Assembly: GCA_963576725.1 (NCBI GenBank)
Contig: OY755237.1
Location: forward strand, 55,465,805 to 55,529,804
Reading direction: 5' to 3'
Origin: Azorinus chamasolen
Lineage: Eukaryota > Mollusca > Bivalvia > Cardiida > Solecurtidae
DNA: 64,000 nt
In this document: piece by piece, positions 13,277-26,021 of the stretch
Numbering within the stretch: the stretch's first letter is position 1
Layout of the letters: every line of letters begins with the position of its first letter
The notes under the pieces: model-generated
What the model saw: only the letters and a program-made list of their open reading frames with translations
Told to the model about the DNA's origin: nothing
The model's database searches: none
Position numbers and translations under genes: made by a program

Positions 13277-14520
13277 ACACTGGCAGGAATTATCATTTCC
13301 CATTTGATGGGAATACTAATAAAATATCTGTATTAAGGATTGTCTCATACAGTTTTAATAAATCTGTACTTTGTTTGTAAAGAAATGAAATAATACAAGG
13401 TATTCCATTGACTAAAAGTAGACAAACGGCGCTCTCTCAAACCATTTACAGATGGTCAAATGCAGCTAAAAAGTGTCCACAAGGACGGAAAAGGACACTG
13501 TGTTATTTGTGTTTGTACAATGTACAATAACATTTATTATTCAAGCAGTGAATGTGCACTTGGCAAAATAATATTCCATTTGTATGTTAACTATTATAAT
13601 TCAAGCGTTTTAGAAAGCGTTTTTTACTTCAAAGTGAGATCATAAATTTAAGTATTATTTGATCTGAAATTTGGTTACCGCTTAAGCCGGTGCTAGTGGG
13701 CGTGATCAGTGTTGCACTTTCAATTAGTGTTGATGAACAGACTCAATAAAACCGAGTCTGCAATTTTCTCTTTTTGTGTTGCAACTTTTGCTCTCGGGGG
13801 ATCACTTCCCTTCAGAATTTATATAGTATTTTGTTTCACATACTTGTTATCATGAATTCTGATCAGTATAAGCAAATCAGTCCGCAAAGTTTATAATTGC
13901 GTTGATAGTATGAACTTTTGTATAAATATGAATAAAAGTAAAATATAAAAATTACACTCCTCACATATTTTAAATTAATCGAATTATTTGTTAGGAGTTT
14001 GCAAATTAACTGTCGGATTCTCCAGGAATAATTCTTATGCAATTAGGACTTGTTGACAATACTGTCGAAACGTTAAATAGTATTTATCGTTTAGTTCACA
14101 CGTTGTGTCTACAATACCGTTATTTGTTAGTACTGCGTATTTAATGAATTATATGTAAAACATAAGTGTGGTCTATTTGTAAATTCTATAGTGTTGTTTA
14201 AAATATTTGGAAAGTCACAAGTGCTTTTTAATTCGATTCCTAAATTCATTGCTCATTGGTCCCGTTTTATTGAATATTCACAGATTGTGTCCACAAAGAC
14301 GTTATACACTGTGTATAGGTCTACGTATTTAGGAATGTAAATTAAGAAATCGGTCTGTTTGATGATGTTATACTAATGTTGTAGTTGTTGAGTACAATAA
14401 AGACACGGTTGAATTGATAATTTCGCTCATGTAAGTTGTTTAATAATATTTTGTTTAAAAACGTATAGAATATCATAACCTTCATATTGTTTCTTTTCTG
14501 GCGTGTTGCTGCATTATTGT
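13277..14520 (+). repeat. Satellite monomer 11 (type B)
   Basis: A type B unit of about 1244 bp, with the hairpin at 13738-13744 / 13754-13760 (CAGACTC, GAGTCTG). Confidence 0.9.
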
Positions 14521-15665
14521 AAAACGGCTGGAAAAATAACTATCAATTTAATGGGAATCCTATTAAAAATTACCGTACTAAGGATTGTCTCATACAGTTT
14601 TTAATAAATCTGTACTTTGTTTGTAAAGGAATCAATACAAGGCATTCCATCGGCTGTAAAATAGACAAACGGCGTACTCTCAAACCATTTACAGATGGTC
14701 GAACTCAACTAAGAAGTGTCCACAAGGACGGAAAAGGACACTGTGTTATTTGTGTATGTACAATGTACAATAACATTTATTATTCAATCAGTGAATGTGC
14801 ACTTGGAAAAATAATATTCCATTTGTATGTTAACTATTATAATGCAAGCGTTTTAGAAAGCGTTTTTTACTTCAAAGTGAGAGAAATGTAATCACAAGGG
14901 CAGTGCAATTATTCATTGTGTAGCGTATAAGGAAATGGATAGCCGAGTTGATGAATGTGCTGGTTATATAATATTTTGTTTCACATACTGGTTATCATAA
15001 CTTCTGATTAGTATAAACAAATCAGTCCGCAAAGCTTATAATTGCGTTGATAGTATGAACGCTTGTATAAATTTAAATAAAAGTAAAATATAAAATTACA
15101 CTCCTTACATATTTTAAACTAATCGAATTATTTGTTAGGCGTTGGCAAATTAACTGTCGGACTCTCCAGGAATCATTCTTATTCAATGAGGACTTGTTGA
15201 CAATACTTTCGAAACGTTAATTGGTATTTATCGTTTAGCTCACACGTTGTGTCCACAATACCGTTATATGTTAGTACTACGTATTTAAAGAATTATATGT
15301 CAAACATGAGAGTGTGGTCTATTTGTAAATTCTATAGTGTTGTTTAAAATACTTGGAAAGTCACAAGTGCTTTTAAATTCGATTTCTGAATTCATGAATC
15401 ATTGGCCTCGTTTTATTCACTATTCACAGATTGTGTCCACAAAGACGTTATACACTTTACATAGGTCTACGTATATAGGAATGGAAATTAAGAATTCGGT
15501 CTGTTTGATGATGATATATTAATTTTTTAGTTGTTATGTACAATAAAGACGCGGTTGAATTGATAATTTCGCTTATGTGAGTTGTTTAATAATATTTTGT
15601 TTAAAAACGTATACAATATCATAACCTTCATATTGTTTCTTATCTGGCTTGTTGCTTCATAATTG
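14521..15665 (+). repeat. Satellite monomer 12 (type A)
   Basis: A type A unit of about 1145 bp. Confidence 0.9.
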
Positions 15666-16914
15666 TAAAAATGGCAGGAATTATCATTACTCACTTAATG
15701 GGAATACTAATAAAATTACTGTATTAAAGAGTGTGTCATACAGTTTTAATGAATCTGTACTTTGTTTGTAAAGGAATTAAATAGTACAAGGTATTCCATT
15801 AACTGAAAAGTAGACAAACGGCGCTCTCTCAAACCATTTACAGATGGTCAAATGCAGCTGAAAAGTGTCCACAGGGACGGAAAAGGACACTGTGTTATTT
15901 GTGTATGTACAATGTACAATTACATTTATTATTGAAGCAGTAAATGTGCACTTGGCAAAATAATATTCCATTTGTATGTTAACTATTATAATATAAGCGT
16001 TTTAGAAAGCGTTTTATACTTCAAAGTGAGATTATGAATTTCAGTATTATTTGATTTGAAAGTTGAATACCGCTTAAGCCGGTGCTAGGGGGCGTGAACA
16101 GTGTTGCACTTTCAATTAGATTTCATGAACAGACTCAATAAAACCGAGTCTGCAATTTTCACTTTTTGTGTTGCAATTTTTGCTCTCGGGGGATCACTTC
16201 CCTTCAGAATTTATATAGTATTTTGTTTCACATACTTGTTATCACAGATTCTGATCAGTATAAACAAATCAGTCCGCAAAGTTCATGATTGCGTTGATAG
16301 TATGAACTTTTGTATAAATGTGAATAAAAGTAAAATATAAAAATTACACTCCTCACATATTTGAAATCAATCGAATTATTTGTTAGGCGTTTGCAAATTA
16401 ACTGTCGGATTCTCCATGAATAATTCTTATGCAATAAGGACTTGTTGATAATACTGTCGAAACGTTAAATGGTATTTATCGTTTAGCTCACACGTTGTGT
16501 CTACAAATACCGTTATTTGTTAGTACTGCGTATTTAATGAATTATATGTAAAACATAAGTGTGGTATATTTGTAAATTCTATAGTGTTGTTTAAAATATT
16601 TGGAAAGTCACAAGTGCTTTTTAGTTCGTTTTCTAAATCCATGGCTCATTGGTCCCGTTTTAGTCACTATCCACAGATTGTGTCCACAAAGACGTTATAC
16701 ACTATGTGTAGGTCTAGGTATTAAGGAATGGAAATTAAGAAATCGGTCTGTTTGATGATGTTATATTAATGTTGTAGTTTTTGTGAACAATAAAAACGCG
16801 GTTGAATTGATAATTTCGCTTATGGGAGTTGTTTAATAATATTTTGTGTAAAAACGTATAGAATATCATAACCTTCATATTGTTTCTTTTCTGGCTTGTT
16901 GCTTCATAATTGTT
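15666..16914 (+). repeat. Satellite monomer 13 (type B)
   Basis: A type B unit of about 1249 bp, with the hairpin at 16130-16136 / 16146-16152. Confidence 0.9.
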
Positions 16915-18054
16915 AAACTGGCAGGAATTATCATTACCCATTTGATGGGAATACTAATAAAATTACTATATTAAGGATTGTCTCATACAGTTTTAATGAA
17001 TCTGTACTTTGTTTGTAAAGATATAAAATAATACAAGGTATTCCATTGACTGAAAAGTAGACAAACGGCGCTCTCTCAAACCATTTACAGATGGTCAAAT
17101 GCTGCTAAAAAGTGTCCACAAGGACGGAAAAGGACACTGTGTTATTTGTGTATGTACAATGTACAATAACATATATTATTCACTCAGTGAATGTGCACTT
17201 GGCAAAATAATATTCCATTTGTATGTTAACTATTATAATGCAAGCGTTTTAGAAAGCGGTTTTTACTTCAAAGTGAGAGAAATGTAATCACAAGGGCAGT
17301 GCAATTATTCATTGTGTAGCGTATAAGGAAATGGATAGCCGATTTGATGAATGTGCTGGTTATATAAAATTTTGTTTCACATACGGGTTATCATAACTTC
17401 TGATTAGTACAAACAAATCAGCCCGCAAAGCTTATAATTGCATTGATAGTATGAACTTTTGTATAAATTTAAATAAAAGTAAATATAAAATTACTCTCCT
17501 TACATATTTTAAACTAATCGAATTATTTGTTAGGCGTTGGCAAATTAACTGTCGGATTCTTCAGGAATCATTCTTATTCAATGAGGACCTGTTGACAATT
17601 CTGTCGAAACGTTAAATAGTATTTATCGTTTAGCTCACACGGTGTGTCCACAATACCGTTATATGTTAGTACTGCGTATTTAAAGAATTATATGTAAAAC
17701 ATGAGAGTGCGGTCTATTTGTAAATTCTATAGTGTTGTTTAAAATACTTAGAAAGTCACAAGTGCTTTTAAATTCGTTTTCTGAATTCATGAATCATTGG
17801 CCCCGTTTTATTCACTATTCACAGATTGTGTCCACAAAGACGTTATACACTGTATTATAGATCTACGTATATAGGAATGGAATTAAGAATTCGGTCTGTT
17901 TGATGATGTTAAATTAATTTTTTAGTTGTTATGTACAATAAAGACGCGGTTGAATTGATAATTTCGCTTACGTGAGTAATATTTTGTGTAAAAACGTATA
18001 GAATATCATAACCTTCATATTGTTTCTTTTCTGGCTTGTTGCTTCATAATTGTT
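16915..18054 (+). repeat. Satellite monomer 14 (type A)
   Basis: A type A unit of about 1140 bp, closely matching monomer 10. Confidence 0.9.
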
Positions 18055-19297
18055 ACACTGGCAGGAATTATCATTTCCCATTTGATGGGAATACTAATAA
18101 AATATCTGTATTAAGGATTGTCTCATACAGATTTAATAAATCTGTACTTTGTTTGTAAAGAAATGAAATAATACAAGGTATTCCATTGACTAAAAGTAGA
18201 CAAACGGCGCTCTCTCAAACCATTTACAGATGGTCAAATGCAGCTAAAAAGTGTCCACAAGGACGGAAAAGGACACTGTGTTATTTGTGTTTGTACAATG
18301 TACAATAACATTTATTATTCAAGCAGTAAATGTGCACTTGGCAAAATAATATTCCATTTGTATGTTAACTATTATAAAGCAAGCGTTTTAGAAAGCGTTT
18401 TTTACTTCAAAGTGAGATCATGAATTTCAGTATTATTTGATCTGAAATTTGAATACCGCTTAAGCCGGTGCTAGGGGGCGTGATCAGTGTTGCACTTTCA
18501 ATTAGTGTTGATGAACAGACTCAATAAAACCGAGTCTGCAATTTTCTCTTTTTGTGTTGCAATTTTTGCTCTCGGGGGATCAATTCCCTTCAGAATTTAT
18601 ATAGTATTTTGTTTCACATACTTGTTATCATAAATTCTGATCAGTATAAGCAAATCAGTCCGCAAAGTTTATAATTGCGTTGATAGTATGAACTTTTGTA
18701 TAAATGTGAATAAAAGTAAAATATAAAAATTACACTCCTCACATATTTTAAATTAATCGAATTATTTGTTAGGAGTTTGCAAATTAACTGTCGGATTCTC
18801 CAGGAATAATTCTTATGCAATTAGGACTTGTGACAATACTGTCGAAACGTTAAATAGTATTTATCGTTTAGTTCACACGTTGTGTCTACAATACCGTTAT
18901 TTGTTAGTACTGCGTATTTAATGAATTATATGTAAAACATAAGTGTGGTATATTTGTAAATTCTATAGTGTTGTTTAAAATATTTGGAAAGTCACAAGTG
19001 CTTTTTAATTCGATTTCTAAATTCATGGCTCATTGGTCCCGTTTTATTGAATATTCACAGATTGTGTCCACAAAGACGTTATACACTGTGTATAGGTCTA
19101 CGTATTTAGGAATGTAAATTAAGAAATCGGTCTGTTTGATGATGTTATACTAATGTTGTAGTTGCTGAGTACAATAAAGACGCGGTCGAATTGATCATTT
19201 CGCTCATGTAAGTTGTTTAATAATATTTTGTTTAAAAACGTATAGAATATCATAACCTTCATATTGTTTCTTTTCTGGCGTGTTGCTTCATTATTGT
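18055..19297 (+). repeat. Satellite monomer 15 (type B)
   Basis: A type B unit of about 1243 bp, with the hairpin at 18516-18522 / 18532-18538. Monomers 14-15 closely resemble 10-11, which suggests that larger blocks of the array were duplicated. Confidence 0.9.
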
Positions 19298-19503
19298 AAA
19301 ACGGTTGGAAAAATAACTATCAATTTAATGGGAATCCTGTTTGATGATGTTATATTAATTTTTTAGTTGTTATGTACAATAAAGACGTTGTTGCATTGAT
19401 AATTTCGCTTATGTAAGTTGTTTAATAATATTTTGTTTAAAAACGTATAGAATATCATAACCTTCATATTGTTTCTTTTCTGGCTTGTTGCTTCATAATT
19501 GTT
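19298..19503 (+). repeat. Satellite monomer 16, internally deleted remnant
   Basis: The first ~41 bp of a monomer (to GGGAATCCTG, about 19338) are joined directly to the last ~165 bp (from TTTGATGATGTTATATTAAT). About 950 bp are missing. Confidence 0.85.
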
Positions 19504-20366
19504 AAACTGGCAGGAATTATCATTACCCATTTGATGGGAATACTAATAAAATTACTTTATTAAGGATTGTCTCATACAGTTTTAATAAATCTGTACTTTG
19601 TTTGTAAAGGAATGAAATAATACAAGATATTCCATTGACTGAAAAGTAGACAAACGGCGCTCTAACAAACCATTTACATATGATCACATGCAGCTAAAAA
19701 GTGTCCACAATGACGGAAAAGGACACTGTGCTATTTGTGTATGTACAATGTACAATAAAATTTATTATTCAAGCAGTGAATGTGCACTTGGCAAAATAAT
19801 ATTCCATTTGTATGTTAACTATTATAATGCAAGCGTTTTAGAAAGCGTGTTTTACTTCAAATGGAGAGAAATGTAATCACAAGGGCAGTGCAATTATTCA
19901 TTGTGTAGCGTATAAGGAAATGGATAGCCGAGTTGATGAATGTGCTGGTTATATAATATTTGTTTCACATACTCGTTATCATAACTTCTGATTAGTACAA
20001 ACAAATCAGTCCAAAAAGCTTATAATTGCATTGATAGTATGAACTTTTTTATAAATTTAAATAAAAGTAAAATATAAAATTACACTCCTATCATATTTTA
20101 AACTAATCGAATTATTTGTTAGGCGTTGGCAAATTAACTGTCGGGTTCTCCAGGAATCATTCTTATTCAATGAGGACTTGTTGACAATACTTTCGAAACG
20201 TTAAATAGTATTTATCGTTTAGCTCACACGTTATGTCCACAATACCGTTATATGTTAGTACTGCGTATTTAAAGAATTATATGTAAAACATGAGAGTGTG
20301 GTCTATTTGTAAATTCTATAGTGTTGTTTAAAATACTTGGAAAGTCACAAGTGCTTTTAAATTCGA
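19504..20366 (+). repeat. Satellite monomer 17 (type A), truncated at the array edge
   Basis: A type A unit that runs normally to GTGCTTTTAAATTCGAT and then changes to unrelated sequence (AAATCAGATTTTGTC). This is the right boundary of the array. Confidence 0.88.
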
Positions 20367-21020
20367 TAAATCAGATTTTGTCATTTTTATCGGGGTAATT
20401 GGACGGTTTCGTTCACTCTGTTGGTACATAGAATTAATTACAACTTACATACAATTATTAGAGAGATACTTTATTTTACTTTGGGCGATTCGGTGAATAA
20501 TAAAAACAATTTGATGAAGCGACAGACAGACGGATAGATAGGCGTACGGATAGGCTGAGGGACGGGTGTGTGGGCGAGCGAATGTTCATAAAGACAGACG
20601 GGCGGTATTGTGTAGTGAACAATACAGTATAAAAATAGCAGGTAATCCTTTAAAAAAAACCACTTTGTTACTGCGTGTGTCGAAAATTATTATTTGTACC
20701 TCTAATTTTTACATACTTTTTCATCTGGAAACTGGTGTTATTTCAACATTAACGTTAAAAGCGTGAATCTTACATACGTCACGACATAGTTAACCATTCG
20801 CTTGCTGAATTTTAAAATACATTTCTCCTTCCTTACCCATGCCCTGTTGTATAATTACATTTATTATACCTCAATTTCATTTACAATGTTAATTTCCCAT
20901 AGGCCACCGTGACACAGAAATACTGTCAGGCCCAGCGGGAAACAATTACTGTCGGAAAAATACTGTCTCCCGTTACCATAGGAACGGAACATTTAGATCA
21001 ATGAGCGCTTATTAAATTGT
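20367..21020. other. Non-repetitive flank right of the satellite, with degenerate GACA/GATA tract
   Basis: No gene is recognised. About 20520-20582 is a degenerate GACAGACAGACGGATAGATA tract. The segment 20900-20985 repeats the word AATACTGTC twice and ACTGTC three times. The rest is AT-rich with no ORF of interest. Confidence 0.5.
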
Positions 21021-21025
21021 GTACG

Positions 21026-21046
21026 TGACGTCATCCGATTACGTCA
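21026..21046 (+). promoter_or_regulatory. CRE-like element pair
   Basis: TGACGTCA (21026-21033) is the canonical palindromic cAMP-response element, and TTACGTCA (21039-21046) is a second CRE-like site 5 bp downstream. CREs are commonly located in the proximal promoters of animal genes. A TATATATAT run lies at 21117-21125. No convincing gene start follows, so a promoter role is only suggested. Confidence 0.3.
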
Positions 21047-21130
21047 TGTAGTAGTGTCATTTAACACTTGCAATTTGATCAACAAACGTCATTAGGGCAA
21101 GTGATTTGTTTTTGTTTATATATATGAGAA

Positions 21131-21217
21131 ATGTCGCGTTTTTCGGCTATTTCGGAGGAGACTCTGTCAAGATTGGACAGCGAAAAGGGCTCCGCCAGTA
21201 CTTATAACGTGTCATGA
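21131..21217 (+). CDS. Short ORF downstream of CREs (unproven, possible first exon)
   Basis: ATG at 21131 opens a 28-residue frame ending TGA at 21215-21217. Its translation begins MSRFSAISEETLSRLDSEKG, hydrophilic and of normal composition unlike the repeat-derived frames nearby. The pattern of a leading phenylalanine, an acidic SEE and a leucine-rich short helix reminds me of the N-terminal exon of Crypton-like or ZMYM-like invertebrate proteins, but this is a weak impression. A possible donor follows at AAC|GTGTCA but is poor. The TATATATAT run is only 6 bp upstream of the ATG, too close to serve this start codon. It may well be chance. Confidence 0.2.
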   Translation: MSRFSAISEETLSRLDSEKGSASTYNVS

Positions 21218-24200
21218 ATAGAAATGTGAAGCTGTTCCGCGATTTTTAAGCACCGAGTAGCTCTATAACTTTTGTTTAAGACTGTTTATTGTTATCATTG
21301 TTTAAATATTTTTGCTGACGAAATCGATTTTGCTGTTCGGTATAATAACCAACCTCGGGTTGACAGTACGTGCTGTCTCTCTCCATAGGATGTGATATTT
21401 ATATAATTTATTCACTGTGTACAAGTATTTCGCTGTTCAATCACTGCTGTAGAGTGCACTGATTGCACTGATTGCACAATCACCTGGTAAATAGTGCAGA
21501 CCCTGATCTATTTTTCAGTCTTCACTATTTACAGGTAGTCGGTATATTGACGCGAATAGCAAGCGAAGGGTTAATAATATCCGACGCTTAGAAATTGAAA
21601 TCTAAGGTTCCGGCATTCTGTTTTAAACCATATCCAAAAATGCCTGATATCTAATAAAACGCTAGTATCGAACCGTTTTAGTATTTATGTGGAAACTCCC
21701 TACAATTGAAGCACAGGCCACTAACAGCACACTAGTTTTTTTCGGATGGACTTAGCAAGTTAATGAGTGCAACAAATCATCCGGTAAAGCCCTAACCGTA
21801 GCATCATATTTTAATTGGAAATAAATTTCCGCAGAACAAATTAAAAATGACATATTGTATAGAAGGAATGTATAACATTTGCCTATGAAATCGAAATATT
21901 TGAGAAATTCGACGTCAAAATCAACGCTATATAACGTCACATGTTTAGCTCTGCGTCTTTGATTTAAAGCATACTAAATACCAAAAAGTTTTTAGACCCA
22001 TTCCGCCTTACATTCAGTACATATATTGTTCTATATTCTAATACCATAGTTTCTTTATTTGCTCTGCTTTTCAATACACGAACCTCGGAAATGTAAATAT
22101 TATGTACAGCAATACCAAATGCCCTGTACCCAAAGAGAAATATTGTGTACGCAAACGGTTTCAATGAAGGACACGACTGGTTATCATGTTATCCTATCAG
22201 TTTAAAAGAAAAATAACAATGCAGGTGAGATCATTTTGAAGATATAATCTATTAATTCTCTGTTAAATGTTTACAAGTCTAATTTCGACAAAACAGGAAT
22301 ATCATAAATATTGTTATTTGTCTATTAATGTTAAAGTAAGTTTGAGTACGTTTGGAATAAGTATAGTGAGTGGTTAAGCTAACGAGTATTTAAATGAGAT
22401 GTAACAGATGCAATTTCCATGCTCAACAGGACCGGTGATTTGCTGACCACTTTACAGTCACGGTATATTAGTGAGCTGGTAGTCCCTAGCATATAACTCG
22501 CGCCTTCGGAAGGAATGGCCAATAAATAACGAGAGATATCGGGGTTTTAACACGCGTGACTACCAACTGTTCAATATGGCAGCTCATGCTATGTCTTTCT
22601 TACAGCCTTTGCCTTAAAATATTTAAGGATTCTTAGTTTCAAGGCATCTCTTGTCAATGCTCTGCTAGAGTTAAACGTAATTACTAGCTCTAAAGCGTCA
22701 CAGGGAAATCTTCACTTTTTAGCAGCAATCACTTTAGCCTGACCATTAAATTGCCAAACTTCAAATTACAATATCTAGTACTCTCAAACATCCATAAATA
22801 TTCTTCATCTTCTTTTGTTCTTGATATGTTCGTCAATATTTAGTAATATTTTTTTCTGCTTTTAATAGTCTTCTTCCTCCTCTTCTCATATTTCTTCCTC
22901 CCGACAGTTTTGTGTATATATTGCCATATTGTCAAACATTCATTTGCAACATTAAAATTGAAAGGGGAGGGCATTAGAACTTCGTTGAACCTGTGGCCCA
23001 ACCCCTTTCAATCTTTCTTGAAATAAATCATGTTTAACCTAAACTACGTAACACACAGGCTAATGAGATGCGCGAGCAGATTCGCACCGTAAAGACCATT
23101 TGATTATATCGCTTTGTTGCGTATCCCAAATGTAAATTACCGCGTCAGATTAAATGGCATGCCCATCAGTTTACCGTTAGCCTGCTTGTTGCGACTGGGC
23201 GGAATATGCAAACAGTTTAGATCCAGATAAGATGCTAAACAACTCGGTGTCTCACGCCGTTCTGGGCTCTATGAAACTTGTCCACAACTTTCACAAAGCA
23301 TTGTGCGAATCGGTAAAGTTTTATAAGTGACGCAGACGAGATACTGCACATGTGCAATGTTTCAATGCAGGCTAATATTTTAATTGCTAAACAACACATA
23401 ATTACTCATTAAAGTCTTGACACAACGGTTAAACTTTCTGAATACCTGCAAGTGCGGCGTTTTGAAAATACATTTCTCGCAATTTAACCGTTATTCTGTC
23501 GTTCGCGGCCAAAAAGCCATATGCAATCAGCTTTAACACTCAATCAGTACTTCTACAAAACATTGGGTCTAGCGTAATGTAGTAATTTCATATATATCAG
23601 AGTCAGAGTTGAAGTTTGTAAACACCAGACTTTGTTTGGTTTAGTTTCTGCTGTGCTATACATAGTTATCAAGTTTTCATTTATTCAATCAAGCAGATTA
23701 TATCCTGAAATAATACTAGTGCCTGTTTTGGTCGTTTGGCTGTCATACCGACCACAAAACCCAGTCATGAACCGACTCGAGCGGATTTCATGGTTACTGT
23801 TTAATATTTATACTAATCAAGATAATTAAGTGTTTCAGCACATCAAACAGTGCAGTCAATGGTGAGATAATAGGTAAGCGATAGATTGAATGAGTTTGGT
23901 CTACTGGGTTTTCGTAGCTAATTGGATTTTGACAGTAGCGCTAATTTTATGTCAGATTAATGAACTTGTCAGACTGTGATAAATATAGCGATTTATTTTA
24001 CAAATATGTTGAAATGTGCTAAATCCGGCTTTCTTATACGGCAACGACGTACATATTTGCCTTGCAAAAAATAATATTAGGATTGAAATTCGTAATAAAA
24101 TGTTGTCGCCTCCATTTTATTTTGATACTGCATAACATTATACTATATAATTATATAGCGTCTGTTTATTAATCTATCTCAAATCTGATTTAAAGCACTA

Positions 24201-25080
24201 ATTGTTTTTGAGACAATTTTTGCAGTGCGACCTGTATGGTCGTTTTTCTAAACTCAAATTGAATGTAACTCCGGTTATAGTATACTTCTAAACAAACCAA
24301 AGATATAGTGTATATTAACTTTACTAACCCATTTATTCCCACATTATTTGAAGAAAACTCGTCCATATTTCATTCTGGAAAGCCTCAATTTTTCATTTTG
24401 AGAGGGTACAGGTACTAAAATACTTTTTTGAATAAACCATTGACATCGGTAGTCCCAATTAAGGGACAAGCAGCACAAATGGGTTTATTAAATAAGTTTT
24501 CTTTTGTAAAATTAATATGTCGTATGTATTAATTTCCTTGTACATAACGTTTTATAGAGTACATACGTATAATACACATGCAATATCTGTAATCTGCACG
24601 GGTTCGTGATAATATGCCTCAAGTCTCTTATAACTCAAACAGAAACTGTACTTTTATTATGATGGAATTCAAATAAAGAGCAAATATCTCACGTTGTATA
24701 AATAGCAATCTAAACGTCTGTACATTGTCGCCGTTCACTTATCAGTGTTCTTTAATCCGGCTAAGCGCGGTGTAACAAAATTGCAAGCAGCTATGTTCCG
24801 GATCAGACACCGAATAACTTTAAATTGTTTGTTACATGGGCAAATATTCCAAAAACGTGGCGATTTGGAAGAACTTTGAAAATGAATTCGACAATGTTTG
24901 CCTGCGTGAAAAGGATTCAAGGCGAACTGTAATGTTTAGCCTTATATGACCTTTATCATACTGAGAAAATGACAAAATAACTGTCTGCTTCTTAAAATAA
25001 AATTGGCTTTTAAAACACTACTTGGTATTCAAACAATTTTTATTCGGATGAGATTCCGAGTATTGCACTACAAACAATGT
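21218..25080. other. Mostly single-copy, apparently non-coding region
   Basis: No recognisable gene and no frame with convincing composition on either strand. Small items: an imperfect 13-14 bp inverted repeat CCTGGTAAATAGTG ... CACTATTTACAGG near 21485-21535; a small foldback near 22957-23012 with arms ATTGAAAGGGG and CCCCTTTCAAT; a degraded foldback near 23205-23300 beginning GCAAACAGTTTAGATCC. Possible regulatory or intergenic DNA. Confidence 0.5.
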
Positions 25081-25084
25081 GGAC

Positions 25085-25700
25085 CCAGATCAAACATCAC
25101 GTGTCTGACTCGACGTCTGACCAGGGTTTACACCGTTTGAATTATTAGAATTAACTATACACATGCGAACTTCAGTAAATAAGTAAAACTTATTTTTATA
25201 CCCTATGCAAAAACCTGTTACACTCGTCAGACGCCGCGTCTCTGTTGATCTAGGTTTACACTGTTTGCATTGCAATAAACCCCTTCCTTTTCCTGGAGCA
25301 CGGCTCATCCCTGCAAATCGCGTATATATATGTGACAGTACATTAGAGCGTATCCCTTTACTACGTGACAACGGCTTGCGCCGAGTATGGTACAGTTCGG
25401 TTTGAATGAATAGTATTAACCTGACTTTGAAAACAGTTTGGATAAGATCAGACACCATGTAAACGCGACGTTTGATCAGGATCCAAACTGTTTGACACTC
25501 GTATTAAACTTTCCTCAGTCACATTGCTTTTAGTCTAATCTTGAAACGATCTTACAGACAACAATACTATTATTTATGCAGACGACAATATGGCAGTGAA
25601 TGGGTAAAATCCTCACGATAAAATAGGTGCTGAAAGAGTTTACTAAATTTGGCGTCACACCAGGATCCAAACTATTTGCCATTTCGATCAGGATGCTCAA
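25085..25700. mobile_element. Cluster of degraded AGATCAGAC-type foldbacks
   Basis: Three imperfect foldbacks built on the words GGACCCAGATCAAAC, TCAGACACCATG and GGATCCAAACTGTTTG occur near 25080-25140, 25435-25495 and 25655-25690. The same 55-70 bp foldback recurs many times in this window, so it is a dispersed repeat family. The open frames over it on both strands come from this repeat and are not genes. Confidence 0.6.
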
Positions 25701-26020
25701 CATGGTGGAAATACGATCAAGTTTTCAATCGAACCGAACCAGAACGAAACGGGAATATGCCATTTTAATCTGTGGCTGATCTGTGTGTCCTTTTACATGT
25801 AATGCTGATGATCATGTTTCATTTTAACTGCAAGCTAATGTCATATGCGGAAGTTGTTTTCAATATATTTCCAAAGGTCATACAATTTATAAATAATAAT
25901 TTGGTAAAGGGTTAAAATACATACGATATCATTCTTACCAGGCTAAAACAAAAAGCAAAACATATTGACACTTTCACTTTCTTGAAGAAAATAAGATGTA
26001 CCGCCCGCGCAATCCTTAAT
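25701..26020. other. Non-coding stretch, nothing recognised
   Basis: AT-rich sequence with no ORF, repeat or RNA gene that I can support. Confidence 0.5.
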
Positions 26021-26021
26021 A

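Larger units (their letters stand above)
1..20366 (+). repeat. Satellite-like tandem array with A/B higher-order dimers
   Basis: About 17 head-to-tail copies of one 1.1-1.25 kb unit are recognised by recurring blocks: AAACTGGCAGGAAT near the unit start, GTGTCCACAAGGACGG, TTGTGTCCACAATACCG, GATTGTGTCCACAAAGACG and AAGACGCGGTTGA near the unit end. Two monomer types differ only in the block after TTTACTTCAAAGTGAGA. Type A (about 1150 bp) has a module containing GAAATGTAATCACAAGGGCA; type B (about 1245 bp) has a different module containing CTTAAGCCGGTGCTAG and a hairpin. The order is A A A B A B A B A A B A B A B, fragment, A. The array starts before the window and ends abruptly inside a monomer near 20366. 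I see no conserved long ORF. Function is unknown; array size suggests heterochromatic satellite, by inference. Confidence 0.93.

Noticed and set aside
2374..19876. Repeated 60-80 residue frames in the satellite array (for example 5920-6105, 13460-13645, 16101-16340)
   Set aside because: They recur because the monomer recurs. Many copies carry stops or frameshifts, several start at non-ATG codons, and no splice or promoter signals or known domains are present.
25090..25458. 122-residue minus-strand frame
   Set aside because: Covers degraded AGATCAGAC-type foldbacks, has no domain, and the plus strand is open over part of the same DNA, typical of repeat-derived chance frames.
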